From: Fluviicola sp. XM-24bin1
Lineage (GTDB): Bacteria > Bacteroidota > Bacteroidia > Flavobacteriales_D > Crocinitomicaceae
Length of the DNA: 64,000 bases
Direction of reading: 5' to 3'
NCBI GenBank assembly: GCA_003149635.1
Contig: QCWI01000010.1
Span: 116,003 to 180,002, forward strand
The notes under the pieces are model-generated. The model saw only the letters and a list, made by a program, of their open reading frames with translations, had not been told where the DNA came from and did no database searches. A program made the position numbers and the translations under genes. Of this stretch, positions 18,766 through 27,720 are shown in pieces. Each line of letters begins with the position of its first letter. Positions within the stretch are counted from its first letter, which is position 1.

Positions 18766-19491
18766 ATGGACGACGACAAAGAGAAAGACGACTTACTGGA
18801 CCAAATTCCGCCGGAAAAAGACCCCAATCTAGATTACTCGTTGCGAAAAGTGCGATCTCCACAAGAAGCAGAAGCAATTGTAATGGCATTGGCGGAGAAA
18901 GGAATTCCTGCGCAAATGATTCTTGACGGCGGTATCATGGATCCCATCTTTATTGGGAATACACCTCAAAATAAGTACGAAATTCTGGTGCAGGAGGATG
19001 ATAAAGTAGCGGCTGATAAAATCTTTTGGGAATTAGCGGAAGCATCTATCAAGGAAATTCCTAAAGATTACCACCTCTATCAATATTCCGATACCGAATT
19101 GAAGCAAATCCTAGTTGAATCGATTGATTGGAACGAATTAGATGTCTTGTTGGCTGAGAAGATTCTGCGCGATCGAAATGTGGAACTGAATTTTACAGAG
19201 ATTGATAAAAGTCGCGAAGATCGCAAGAAACAACTGGCAGAACCGCAATCGGGTCAAGAAGCCTGGATTGTAATCGGCTATATCTTCACATTACTCGGTG
19301 GTTTTGTTGGATTACTTCTCGGCTATTCTTTTTGGAAGGCGAAAAAGCGCATGCCAGACGGAGAAAAAACTTATGCATATTCCGCCTCTGTGCGTACGCA
19401 TGGAAAAATCATCTTCTTCATTGCCTTGATTACTGTCACTATCTCAGCGTCGCTATTGTTTGTTTTCAGCGCAATACGAGCTGCAGTTTAA
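18766..19491 (+). CDS. Membrane protein with DUF2007-like N-terminal domain
   Basis: 241 residues. The N-terminal part (about 28-90: SLRKVRSPQEAEAIVMALAEKGIPA) resembles the DUF2007 putative signal-transducing fold, followed by an acidic helical middle and two transmembrane helices near 167-187 and 214-238 flanking a short basic loop. The start ATG gives a very acidic N-terminus. Function unknown; the domain layout is common in Bacteroidota inner-membrane proteins. Divergent from the helicase. Confidence 0.7.
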   Translation: MDDDKEKDDLLDQIPPEKDPNLDYSLRKVRSPQEAEAIVMALAEKGIPAQMILDGGIMDPIFIGNTPQNKYEILVQEDDKVAADKIFWELAEASIKEIPKDYHLYQYSDTELKQILVESIDWNELDVLLAEKILRDRNVELNFTEIDKSREDRKKQLAEPQSGQEAWIVIGYIFTLLGGFVGLLLGYSFWKAKKRMPDGEKTYAYSASVRTHGKIIFFIALITVTISASLLFVFSAIRAAV

Positions 19492-19582
19492 CATCTTCCA
19501 AAGCTCACTAATTGCACATTTTTGTTGCCTTGTTGTTTCAATTAGAAAATTAATTAAATTGGAGCATCTATATACTGAGCCC

Positions 19583-20007
19583 GTGGCAACAAAACCTACT
19601 GGAATCATTATCCAGCACATCCAAACTGATTATTTCAGTCTAGTTCTTCGTCAATTAGAGGAAGGCATTATCGTTATTCAATGGGAAGAAGCATGGAGAA
19701 TTATCCCGTACACCCCAAGGAGATTAAGGCTTTGCAAACAGCCATTCAGAATTTTGCTCAAAAAAATGGCCCCGTCCTTTTGCTTATAGAAACCTTTGAT
19801 GGTATTGTTGTAGGGCCAGAAATCCAGAAGAAATTACAAAACAAGGAAGTGTACGAAGATGTCAAAGCAGTGGCCGTCCAATTGAAAAGCACCACACATC
19901 GAATCTCCTTAAATTTATCTTCTCAATTCAATAAAAACCGAATTCCGATTCGTGCTTTCGCTTCTAAGGAAAATGCGATAAAATGGCTTAAAAAGAAGCA
20001 ATCGTAA
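19583..20007 (+). pseudogene. STAS/SpoIIAA-like protein gene, apparently frameshifted
   Basis: The conserved C-terminal part runs from the ATG at 19681 or 19693 to 20007 (ENYPVHPKEIKALQTAI, IPIRAFASKENAIKWL) and resembles the small STAS-like proteins of Bacteroidota (DUF7793-type), which are normally 125-140 residues long. The missing first beta-strands (DYFSLVLRQLEEGIIVIQW) are encoded in a different frame from a GTG at 19583 to about 19690. Joining the two frames near 19685-19700 restores about 141 residues. Either the gene is broken by a 1-base indel or the base call is wrong. Role of the family unknown. Confidence 0.6.
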
Positions 20008-20137
20008 GGCTATACCGTTTTAGATCAATCACTCCGAAATGCAAGGACATTAGTACAAAACGATCAATTACACGAACAATTCTATCAATCTTGCAATCAT
20101 GTTTTTGATTTCCTTATTTTAGTTGAAAATCGACTAC

Positions 20138-22030
20138 ATGAACTTACGAATTCCATCTTTTGAAGTCTACAAATCAGAATATCAAAAAAGCGTTGATAAT
20201 CCCGAAGCGTTTTGGTCGGAAATTGCTCAAACTTTCGAGTGGAAAAAGCCTTGGACGAACGCGCTGAGCTGGAACTTCAATGAGCCCAATGTAAAGTGGT
20301 TCGAGGGCGGAAGCATGAATATTACCGAAAACATGCTGGATCGTCATTTGGAAGAACGTGGAGATCAAGTAGCCTTCTACTGGGAGCCTAACGAACCCGG
20401 AGATGTTGCGAAAACGCTTACATACAAAGAATTGCATCGTGAAGTGTGCAAACTCGCCAACGGATTGAAATCTCTTGGAATTGAGAAGGGAGATCGCGTT
20501 TGCATCTATATGCCTATGACGTTGGAAGGAATCATTTCGGTAATTGCGTGTGCTCGTATTGGCGCCGTACATTCCATTGTATTTGCTGGATTTTCTTCCA
20601 ATGCCCTCGCGGATCGAATCAATGATGCTAAGGCGAAATTGGTCATTACTTCCGATGGTTTGAACCGAGGAACAAAACAATTGGATCTGAAAGCCATGGT
20701 CGACGAAGCACTGAAGCAATGTGATTCCGTGGAACACGTTCTCGTTCACAAACACACGCACAACGATACCAATTATACCGAAGGTCGCGATGTAGATTAT
20801 CAATCATTGGTGGATTCCATGGACGATAATTGTCCTGCAGAAGCTATGGACAGCGAAGATATGTTGTTCATTCTGTACACATCGGGATCTACAGGAAAAC
20901 CGAAAGGCGTCGTACATACTTGCGGCGGATACATGATTTATACAGCGTATTCATTCCAGAATGTCTTCCAATATGAACAAGGTGATGTATTCTGGTGTAC
21001 GGCTGATATCGGCTGGATTACCGGACACTCGTACATCGTATATGGGCCGCTCCTTTCCGGAGCAACTTCGGTCGTTTTCGAGGGAATCCCAACCTACCCC
21101 GATTGCGGACGCTTTTGGGCGGTGTGTGATAAATACAAAGTAAATCAGTTCTATACCGCACCAACCGCCATTCGAGCGCTAATGGGAGCCGGATTGGAAT
21201 TCGTAACACCGTTCAAACTGGATTCATTGAAAGTAATTGGCTCGGTTGGAGAACCTATCAACGACGAAGCATGGCAATGGTACCACCGTGAAATCGGAAA
21301 GGACAATTGTCCGGTAGTAGATACCTGGTGGCAAACGGAAACGGGTGGGATTATGATTTCCGGATTGGGAAGTCATTCTCCTATGAATCCAACGCATGCG
21401 GGGTATCCGCTTCCAGGAATCCAACCTGTTTTGTTGGATCAAGATGGAAATGAAATCACTGAAAATGAAGTTGAGGGATATTTGTGTGTGAAGTATCCAT
21501 GGCCATCTATCCTCAGAACAACGTACGGCGATCACGAACGTTGTAAAAACGTTTATTTCTCGAATTATGAGGGATATTACTTCACAGGTGATGGGGCGAA
21601 ACGTGACAAAGACGGCATGTACAGAATCATCGGTCGTGTAGATGATGTGATCAACGTTTCAGGACACCGTTTTGGAACTGCAGAGATCGAAGATGCAATC
21701 AATACCAATCAACATGTGGTGGAATCCGCAGTAGTAGGCTATCCTCACGACATCAAAGGTCAAGGAATCTACGCATACGTAGTTGTAGATTCCAACGAAG
21801 CCGACACGGCTATTGAATTATCTGTTTGTGATTCCGTATCCGATGGCATTGGTCGTATTGCGAAACCCGATAAAATTCAAGTGGTTACTGGACTTCCGAA
21901 AACCAGATCTGGAAAAATTATGCGCCGGATTTTGAGAAAGATTGCGGAGGGAGAGCGCGCGAATTTTGGCGATACCTCTACCCTTTTGGATCCTACGGTT
22001 GTTGAATCAATCTTGGAGAAAGCGAAGTAA
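20138..22030 (+). CDS. acs: Acetyl-CoA synthetase
   Basis: AMP-forming acetate:CoA ligase of 630 residues, the usual length. Seen: AMP-binding loop YTSGSTGKPKGVVH near 255-268, GWITGHSYIVYGPL, WWQTETGG, YFTGDGAKRDKDG and the C-terminal domain motif PKTRSGKIMRR with the Lys that is acetylated to switch the enzyme off. The ATG at 20138 is chosen because it starts at the conserved N-terminal helix. It feeds acetate into acetyl-CoA; with the ATP-type PEP carboxykinase at 40.8 kb it would allow gluconeogenic growth on acetate. Confidence 0.97.
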   Translation: MNLRIPSFEVYKSEYQKSVDNPEAFWSEIAQTFEWKKPWTNALSWNFNEPNVKWFEGGSMNITENMLDRHLEERGDQVAFYWEPNEPGDVAKTLTYKELHREVCKLANGLKSLGIEKGDRVCIYMPMTLEGIISVIACARIGAVHSIVFAGFSSNALADRINDAKAKLVITSDGLNRGTKQLDLKAMVDEALKQCDSVEHVLVHKHTHNDTNYTEGRDVDYQSLVDSMDDNCPAEAMDSEDMLFILYTSGSTGKPKGVVHTCGGYMIYTAYSFQNVFQYEQGDVFWCTADIGWITGHSYIVYGPLLSGATSVVFEGIPTYPDCGRFWAVCDKYKVNQFYTAPTAIRALMGAGLEFVTPFKLDSLKVIGSVGEPINDEAWQWYHREIGKDNCPVVDTWWQTETGGIMISGLGSHSPMNPTHAGYPLPGIQPVLLDQDGNEITENEVEGYLCVKYPWPSILRTTYGDHERCKNVYFSNYEGYYFTGDGAKRDKDGMYRIIGRVDDVINVSGHRFGTAEIEDAINTNQHVVESAVVGYPHDIKGQGIYAYVVVDSNEADTAIELSVCDSVSDGIGRIAKPDKIQVVTGLPKTRSGKIMRRILRKIAEGERANFGDTSTLLDPTVVESILEKAK

Positions 22031-22035
22031 ACATG

Positions 22036-22096
22036 GCGAAAGGCTGAAAGTAGAAGGTAAAAAGGTCTTTCTGCTTTCAACCTTCTACTTTCTACA
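22036..22096. repeat. Dispersed intergenic hairpin repeat, family B
   Basis: Imperfect inverted repeat with arms GAAAGTAGAAGGT and ACCTTCTACTTTC-like, between acs and the next gene. Related sequences occur at 39.21-39.29 and 46.32-46.36 kb, there next to a family A repeat. Confidence 0.6.
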
Positions 22097-22111
22097 TAAA
22101 CCATACTTATC

Positions 22112-22558
22112 ATGAGATACCAAAACGAAGTAATCATCAAAGCATCACGCGACAAAGTAATCGAATTGTTCGATAATCCAGATAATCTTGCGAAGTGGCA
22201 AAAGGGATTCGTTTCCATGGAATTGATTGAAGGAGATCCCGGAGAAGTTGGGGCGAAGCACAAGATGCGCTACAAGATGGGCAAACGCGATGTTGAAATG
22301 ATCGAAACCGTGACCAAAAAAGATTTACCCAACATATTTAGCGGATCGTATGAAGCCAAAGGTGTGTACAATCACATTGACAATTACTTCGAGGTAGTCG
22401 ATGAAAACACCACCAAATACTGGTCAGAGAACGAATTCCGTTTAAAAGGAATGATGAAACTTATGGGGTTGATTATGCCGGGAGCCTTCAAGAAGCAAAC
22501 GCAACAATACATGAACGATTTCCGTGATTTTGTGGAGAAGGAAGTTCGTGAGGGTTAG
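22112..22558 (+). CDS. SRPBCC-domain protein
   Basis: 148-residue protein of the START/polyketide-cyclase-like (SRPBCC) fold: N-terminal strand MRYQNEVIIKASRDKVIELF followed by DNPDNLAKWQKGF, a Gly-rich turn EGDPGEVGAKHKMRY and a long amphipathic C-terminal helix (MNDFRDFVEKEV). Such proteins bind hydrophobic ligands in a helix-grip cavity; ligand unknown. Confidence 0.8.
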   Translation: MRYQNEVIIKASRDKVIELFDNPDNLAKWQKGFVSMELIEGDPGEVGAKHKMRYKMGKRDVEMIETVTKKDLPNIFSGSYEAKGVYNHIDNYFEVVDENTTKYWSENEFRLKGMMKLMGLIMPGAFKKQTQQYMNDFRDFVEKEVREG

Positions 22559-22647
22559 ACGCCTCAATAGTTTGACTTTTCGATAAATCCTTATTTGCTC
22601 TCCAATACTTGTCCTTCTGGTGCCGGAGTATCTAGAATATCGCTTTC

Positions 22648-23871
22648 CTACTTGGCCTCGTCAGTGCGGAATTGCTTTGTTGCCATCCAGAATAAATATC
22701 CTGCGATAACCACCATATTTGCAGCGGCGAAATAAGGCGAACCATAAATTCGTTTCTCCTCTGGTAATCCCACTGTTGTGAGGGAATACAAAGTCATCAT
22801 GATTAACGGCCCTAAGATTTCAGACAAACTCAAAACACTTGTAACCGTTCCTTGTAACTCCCCTTGCTCTGAATCTTTCGTATTGTTCGACATAATTGCC
22901 TGAATCGCTGGCCCCGCCAATCCGGTGATTGCGTATGGTAACATCAGCGCGTACAACATCCAACCTTGCGGCGCTATTCCAATTCCCACCACGGATATCA
23001 CGAACATGAAAAGACTGAAATAGCTTGTTTTGACGTTTCCATAGCGCTTCGCGAAGAATCCTGAAAGTCCGCCTTGAACGACTGCCACGCAGATCCCAAC
23101 GACCGCCAACGAGAGTCCGATATCTCCTTCCGACCAATCAAATTTTTCCTTTGTGAGATATACCCAGGTAAACTGAATAGCCGTTCCTGCGAGATAATAA
23201 AGGAAAATCACGCCAAATAGCAACCCCAACTCTTTGTATTTCGGCAATTGAATAATCGCACCGATCGGATTTGAACGCTTCCAATTGAATACACGGCGTT
23301 TCTCTGGAGGCAACGTTTCTTTTAAAACAATGAATCCATAAACGAAATTGATTAATGAAACCACAGCTGCTGCTAAGAATGGAATTCTTACTCCAACTTC
23401 TCCTAAGAATCCACCAATTGCAGGCCCCATGATGAATCCAACACCAAAGGCCGCTCCTACCAATCCGAAATTTCGAGTTTTATTATCAGGAGTTGAAACA
23501 TCCGCGATATAAGCCATAGCAGTCGAATAACTCGCCCCGAACAACCCACTCATGCATCGACCTATCACCAACCAAACTAAATTCGGCGCGAAAAACATGA
23601 TGATGTAATCCAATCCCAACCCGAATAAGGACATCAAGAGCACAGGTCTACGTCCAAAACGATCACTCAATCCGCCCACTACCGGAGCAAAGATGAATTG
23701 CATTCCGGCATACGCCACTCCAATCAAAAGATAGTAACTCTTCGATTCATCGGTGGTCAAATTCCCCACATTCTCAATCAGAGCTGGCAATGTTGGAATG
23801 ATGATCCCTACTCCTGCCGCATCCAACATGATGGTAATGAAGATGAATATGAGCGCATTGTTATTTTGCAT
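22648..23871 (-). CDS. MFS transporter, TetA-like drug:H+ antiporter type
   Basis: 407 residues with about 12 transmembrane helices. Motif A of the DHA1 group is seen in the first cytoplasmic loop (GGLSDRFGRRPVLL near 62-75) and the motif GAAFGVGFIMGPAIGG (motif C of drug antiporters) near 139. Closest in pattern to the TCR/Tet family, which in Bacteroidota are mostly chromosomal pumps without proven tetracycline transport. Expected to export small amphiphilic compounds using the proton gradient. Confidence 0.88.
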   Translation of the reverse strand: MQNNNALIFIFITIMLDAAGVGIIIPTLPALIENVGNLTTDESKSYYLLIGVAYAGMQFIFAPVVGGLSDRFGRRPVLLMSLFGLGLDYIIMFFAPNLVWLVIGRCMSGLFGASYSTAMAYIADVSTPDNKTRNFGLVGAAFGVGFIMGPAIGGFLGEVGVRIPFLAAAVVSLINFVYGFIVLKETLPPEKRRVFNWKRSNPIGAIIQLPKYKELGLLFGVIFLYYLAGTAIQFTWVYLTKEKFDWSEGDIGLSLAVVGICVAVVQGGLSGFFAKRYGNVKTSYFSLFMFVISVVGIGIAPQGWMLYALMLPYAITGLAGPAIQAIMSNNTKDSEQGELQGTVTSVLSLSEILGPLIMMTLYSLTTVGLPEEKRIYGSPYFAAANMVVIAGYLFWMATKQFRTDEAK

Positions 23872-24062
23872 GCGCCAAATGTACGGTATTTACCACGGCA
23901 ACTTCACAAGAATTTGAGCAATCGTTTTGTTAAACCGATATAACGTGATGAACGGACAATTATTCGTCTTAACTCGAACCAAAATCGACTTAATTCTTTC
24001 GAAGGATGCAACCCTTTTCTCAGGAGGCGCATTGTATCCATACATTCAACAAAGATTTGACT

Positions 24063-24350
24063 ATGAAATTAATTAAGCCCTTATTACTAGGATTTCTAAT
24101 CGCAATGTCCGTTTCAGCGTGCCAAGACGATGTGCAACCTATCCGAATTGAAGTTACTGGAACCATCCAAGAGCAAGGTATTACAACCTATCAATATGGA
24201 ACCCATACGATATCAGGATATGCCCTAAAAAGCGAAACAATCAACCTTGATGATTACGTCAATCAAAACGTGACAATCGTTGGGTATAAAATTGATGGAT
24301 ACCCCGTTGATGGCGGCCCCGATTACATTGAAGTCGAAGAGATTAAATAA
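24063..24350 (+). CDS. Small lipoprotein, unknown function
   Basis: 95 residues from the ATG at 24063, which gives a clear lipoprotein signal (FLIAMSVSAC, Cys20). The mature part is a short, beta-rich, acidic domain of about 75 residues (TGTIQEQGITTYQYG, NLDDYVNQNVTIVGYKI) resembling an OB-like or nucleic-acid-unrelated small barrel; no family recognised. Followed closely by the outer-membrane protein gene on the same strand. Confidence 0.72.
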   Translation: MKLIKPLLLGFLIAMSVSACQDDVQPIRIEVTGTIQEQGITTYQYGTHTISGYALKSETINLDDYVNQNVTIVGYKIDGYPVDGGPDYIEVEEIK

Positions 24351-24410
24351 AAATTTCAAATGCGTTGCAACTCTTTCATCATGAGAAGCATTGAACTAAA
24401 AAACACAAAA

Positions 24411-25052
24411 ATGAAAAAGCTCTGCTTATTGCTACTATTGATCACCCCCATGTTCGGATTCGGACAAAACAACGGAACTTGGTCGGTATCAACACACTTT
24501 CAATCGGATCACAATTTCATTCCAGCGATGCATGATGACATCTATTATCCCATGATTGAACCCATGACCTACGATCGATTTCATTATTCCACTGGATTCG
24601 GAGTGAACTACCGATTCGCCAACCAATTGGAATTGAGTACAGGCCTCCGTTATTCGAAGAAACGTGAGGAAATGACCGGATATCCATATTACGGTTTTTG
24701 TGGCACCGTTGATTGGATGCTAATCTCGTACATGCCATCGACCCGACAATACATTGAAGCACCACTTTTGGCACGCTATTATTTCTTACCCGGCAACCTC
24801 AAATTGCACGTAGAATCAGGATGGATTGGCAGTTACCGCGTAGATAGATTCTCTTATTCGAAAGAACACGAATGGATGTTAAGTGCCCAAACAGGCGTTG
24901 GTGTGAATCTATTTCTGAATCGCTGGCAATTTGCGCTAGGAGCTAATTACAGACTCCAGTTCGACTTGGCTGCGAATCGAAACTATTTCAGCGCTATGAA
25001 CCCGCATGCTTTCGGTTTCGAATTTAAAACTGCATTTTCGTTGAACAACTAA
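24411..25052 (+). CDS. Outer-membrane beta-barrel-like protein
   Basis: 213 residues from the ATG at 24411, with a signal peptide ending MFGFGQ. The mature part alternates hydrophobic and polar residues and has aromatic-rich strand ends (RFHYSTGFGVNYRF, LELSTGLRYSKKR, WQFALGANYRLQF), the pattern of a small 8-10-stranded outer-membrane barrel (PorT/OmpW-like superfamily). Function unknown. It precedes an ECF sigma factor operon on the same strand. Confidence 0.75.
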   Translation: MKKLCLLLLLITPMFGFGQNNGTWSVSTHFQSDHNFIPAMHDDIYYPMIEPMTYDRFHYSTGFGVNYRFANQLELSTGLRYSKKREEMTGYPYYGFCGTVDWMLISYMPSTRQYIEAPLLARYYFLPGNLKLHVESGWIGSYRVDRFSYSKEHEWMLSAQTGVGVNLFLNRWQFALGANYRLQFDLAANRNYFSAMNPHAFGFEFKTAFSLNN

Positions 25053-25094
25053 CCATCGGTGCAGCATCACCGTTTGAACTAGAAATGCTGAAAT

Positions 25095-25682
25095 ATTAAG
25101 ATAATTCGATCGAAATACAAGCAATACAATGAATCGGAATTAGTACAGGCCTGCATTGCAGGAAAGCACCAGGCAGGGCGCGAATTGTACAACCGATTTG
25201 CACCTAAAATGAGAGGTGTGGCATTGCGCTATGCCTCATGTGAAGACGCAGCCGACGATATTTTGCAGGATGCCTTCATCAAAGTTTTTGATCAGCTGAA
25301 GAATTATCAAGATCAGGGGAATTTGGGTGGCTGGATGTATCGAATTACAGTAAACACAGCATTGCAGGCGTATCGCAAGCAAAAAAGTCGCAATACGCAT
25401 CACGATAATTACAGCCAAGAAAACGACGGATACGTCAGCAATGAAAGCCTTGAAAACATGAAAATGGACGATTTGCTCCGTTTGATTCAAGAGCTTCCAG
25501 AAGGATTTAGAATGGTATTCAACTTGCGCGCGATTGAAGGATATGCGCACAAAGAGATTGCCGAAATGCTAGAGATTAGCGAAGGAACCAGCAAATCGCA
25601 ATATGCTCGAGCTAAGAAACAATTGCAGGAACGCATTCTTGCAGAGGAAAATGAACTAAAAACAAGAGGTTATGGCTCATAA
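25095..25682 (+). CDS. ECF-type RNA polymerase sigma factor
   Basis: Sigma-70 family group 4 protein. Region 2 (YASCEDAADDILQDAFIKVFDQLKNYQDQGNLGGWMYRI) and region 4 (LRLIQELPEGFRMVFNLRAIEGYAHKEIAEMLEISEGTSKSQYARAKKQL) are clear. The only ordinary start codon in frame is a TTG at 25185, but conserved N-terminal sequence (KYKQYNESELVQACIAGKHQAG) continues upstream to an in-frame TGA just before 25095, without ATG, GTG or TTG; an ATT at 25095 is the best remaining start. The next gene overlaps its stop, as usual for sigma/partner pairs in Bacteroidota. Confidence 0.85.
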   Translation: MKIIRSKYKQYNESELVQACIAGKHQAGRELYNRFAPKMRGVALRYASCEDAADDILQDAFIKVFDQLKNYQDQGNLGGWMYRITVNTALQAYRKQKSRNTHHDNYSQENDGYVSNESLENMKMDDLLRLIQELPEGFRMVFNLRAIEGYAHKEIAEMLEISEGTSKSQYARAKKQLQERILAEENELKTRGYGS

Positions 25683-26844
25683 CGAATTCGAACATATCAT
25701 TCAGGGCCGATTTAAAGGATTTGAGAGCGCGCCGCCAGAAAGCGTTTGGAAGAAGATCAATGACTTCAGAGACCGCCGCAAAAAGCGCTTACTTTTTCTT
25801 TGGTGGCTGCTCCCTGTTTTAGCTATCGCTGGAGGAAGCGCCGCTCTTTACTTCGGAAATGCAAGTAATAACACTTCAATAATTCAAAATATTGATTTTC
25901 ATATTAATTACAACAACTTAACTAAACAAAATATTGAATCAAAAAAGACGACAATCGCTTCGAAACAAGAAGATGAGGCAGCAACGAAAAGGTCGGAAGT
26001 AAGGACTCCTCAGGTATCATCGATCGCTACTCCAATTGCAATGAGACCAGCACCTCCAAAATCGCAAACTCGGAAGTCCGAAATAGAACTTTCTCCAATG
26101 GATGCTAAGGTGATTGAGCCACGCGAAACAGAAGCAAATCTGGCTCCATTCTGGATGGGGCCTCCATCGTACGGAAGAGCTTACAACTGGCAGAAAAGCG
26201 TTGGAATCCGTCTTGGAACCTTCACCAATGTTTCCCGACCTTCTAGCCAATGGGCAGAGCCGCCTACCTCGTTATTTGTAGAAAACTCTGATTACGGAAA
26301 CGCTTCTTACCATCGTTTTCTAGAAGTTGCACCGTATTTCCAGTGGGAACATGTTTCCAGCGGCTTTGCCATGAGAGCCCACCTACTCTACGCTGCATCT
26401 AATATCACAGCAATTAATGATCAGGCCGAATTCCTTGGAAACCAAAGCTCTTTCGGACTTGGTTTTGGCGGAAGCTACAACTTTGTCCGAGGAAGATTCC
26501 GAGCCGCCGTGTACCTGGATTTTCAAACGGAGCAAGTTCGAACACGATACTCACAAAACGAATCCTATGCATGGTTTGATAGTAATAGCGGCGGGGGAAG
26601 TATTACCCAAGCCAATAGCACTAACTGGCCTCCAGCACGATACAATCAATGGGTACTAGCCGGAGAGGCTGGAATTCGCTGTGAATACGTTCTCCTGAAT
26701 CCATGGTGGAGTTTGCACGGGGGGATCGGATACCGAAATTACTTCTGGCGACAGCAAATCGCCATGCCAACGAATGAAGCCGTTGTGACGCTTCCACAGT
26801 TATTGCAGATGAATATTGGGGTTTCGTATCAGATAGGAAGGTAA
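25672..26844 (+). CDS. Membrane protein coupled to the ECF sigma factor
   Basis: 390 residues overlapping the sigma gene by 11 bp. The N-terminal ~35 residues (FEHIIQGRFKGFESAPPESVWKKI) match a segment that recurs in proteins encoded next to Bacteroidota ECF sigma factors. A single transmembrane helix follows (about 43-63), then a Ser/Thr/Lys/Pro-rich linker (about 80-150) and a C-terminal part with aromatic beta-strands resembling an outer-membrane barrel domain. It may act as an anti-sigma factor or as a periplasm-spanning sensor; this is inferred from position and layout. Confidence 0.75.
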   Translation: MAHNEFEHIIQGRFKGFESAPPESVWKKINDFRDRRKKRLLFLWWLLPVLAIAGGSAALYFGNASNNTSIIQNIDFHINYNNLTKQNIESKKTTIASKQEDEAATKRSEVRTPQVSSIATPIAMRPAPPKSQTRKSEIELSPMDAKVIEPRETEANLAPFWMGPPSYGRAYNWQKSVGIRLGTFTNVSRPSSQWAEPPTSLFVENSDYGNASYHRFLEVAPYFQWEHVSSGFAMRAHLLYAASNITAINDQAEFLGNQSSFGLGFGGSYNFVRGRFRAAVYLDFQTEQVRTRYSQNESYAWFDSNSGGGSITQANSTNWPPARYNQWVLAGEAGIRCEYVLLNPWWSLHGGIGYRNYFWRQQIAMPTNEAVVTLPQLLQMNIGVSYQIGR

Positions 26845-26848
26845 AATT

Positions 26849-27265
26849 TCAGTCTTTTTCAGTAATGCAGCAATCATCCGTTTTGCATTTACAATACTTC
26901 AGATTGTAAAGATGCAGCGCCACGAGCATGAAAGCTGCCATATAATTGGTCCCTTCTGGAAGATGCGTCCAATCCAATCGTTCGTTCAGAAGGGTGAACA
27001 TCAAAGCCGTCCAACTCAACCATAGCGCAACGCCCATCCATTTGCTGGATGTGTTCTTGGCAGAGTGATAAACCGCAAACAGTGAAATGGCCAAGAAGAA
27101 ATAATCGATCCACCGCCACCAATCAGGTGCATCCGTACAGCAAGCCGCAGAACAACTTTGTGCGATAAAAATCAATGGAGTAATCATGCAATGAATTAAG
27201 CACAGCGAGCTAGCAATGGCTCCTACAGAATCTGATTTTTTCAAAGTTATTTTCATTCTTTTCAA
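26849..27265 (-). CDS. MerC-domain membrane protein
   Basis: 138 residues, four predicted transmembrane helices, with the MerC-type N-terminal motif SLCLIHCMITP and a cysteine-rich stretch SCSAACC, plus a C-terminal CKCKTDDCC tail suited to metal binding. MerC proteins carry metal ions inward; in Bacteroidota they are commonly tied to zinc rather than mercury control. Here the gene is divergent from a Fur-family regulator and shares a palindromic operator with it, supporting a zinc role. Confidence 0.85.
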   Translation of the reverse strand: MKRMKITLKKSDSVGAIASSLCLIHCMITPLIFIAQSCSAACCTDAPDWWRWIDYFFLAISLFAVYHSAKNTSSKWMGVALWLSWTALMFTLLNERLDWTHLPEGTNYMAAFMLVALHLYNLKYCKCKTDDCCITEKD

Positions 27266-27269
27266 CCTT

Positions 27270-27288
27270 ATTGCAACTATGTTGCAAT
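27270..27288. promoter_or_regulatory. Predicted Zur operator, merC-zur intergenic region
   Basis: ATTGCAACTATGTTGCAAT: exact 8-bp inverted repeats with a 3-bp spacer, between the divergent MerC and Fur-family genes. The same operator with one changed base is at 29824-29842 before the GTPase operon. Confidence 0.8.
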
Positions 27289-27335
27289 AATAGTAATTTC
27301 TTGCTAATGCTTCGTATTTGCATTAATTTTATCCT

Positions 27336-27713
27336 ATGGGAGTTGTAAGAAAAACAAAATCTGTACAAACGATTCTAGAGATTTTCAACCAAACAGAAGA
27401 AGCCATTTCTGTGGTTGAGCTCATCGAACGTCTTAAAAGTCAAATGAATAAGACGACGATCTATCGCATTCTCGAACGTTTGGAAGAAGACGCCTTACTC
27501 CACTCCTTTCTGGGACACGACGGTGTCAAATGGTATGCAAAATGCCATGAATGTTCTTCACACGATCATCACGACGTGCATCCTCATTTCCAATGTGTCG
27601 ATTGCGGAAAGGTCGATTGCGTCGAAATCGATGTTACGATACCTAAAATCCCTAATCGCCAGGTAATGAATTCCAACGTCTTGATCCGTGGGCGTTGCGA
27701 AGAGTGCGTTTAG
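27336..27713 (+). CDS. Fur-family transcriptional regulator (Zur-like)
   Basis: 125 residues: winged-helix DNA-binding domain (about 10-75, recognition helix MNKTTIYRILERLEE) and a short metal-binding domain with CHECSSHDHHDVHPHF, CVDCGKVDC and a C-terminal CEEC, i.e. the structural Zn(Cys4) site and a His-rich sensor site. Fur-family proteins repress with the bound metal as co-repressor. Neighbouring MerC and COG0523/DUF1826 genes, and the TTGCAAC-type palindromes in front of them, point to zinc (Zur). It probably represses itself and both neighbouring units. Confidence 0.88.
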   Translation: MGVVRKTKSVQTILEIFNQTEEAISVVELIERLKSQMNKTTIYRILERLEEDALLHSFLGHDGVKWYAKCHECSSHDHHDVHPHFQCVDCGKVDCVEIDVTIPKIPNRQVMNSNVLIRGRCEECV

Positions 27714-27720
27714 CGATCAA

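Noticed and set aside
20174..20803. 209-codon open frame antisense to acs
   Set aside because: Shadow of a highly conserved gene; composition is not protein-like.
22648..23871. Acquired tetracycline-resistance gene
   Set aside because: The protein is a TetA-like MFS pump, but composition matches the neighbours and there is no regulator or mobile-element context; chromosomal relatives without resistance function are common.
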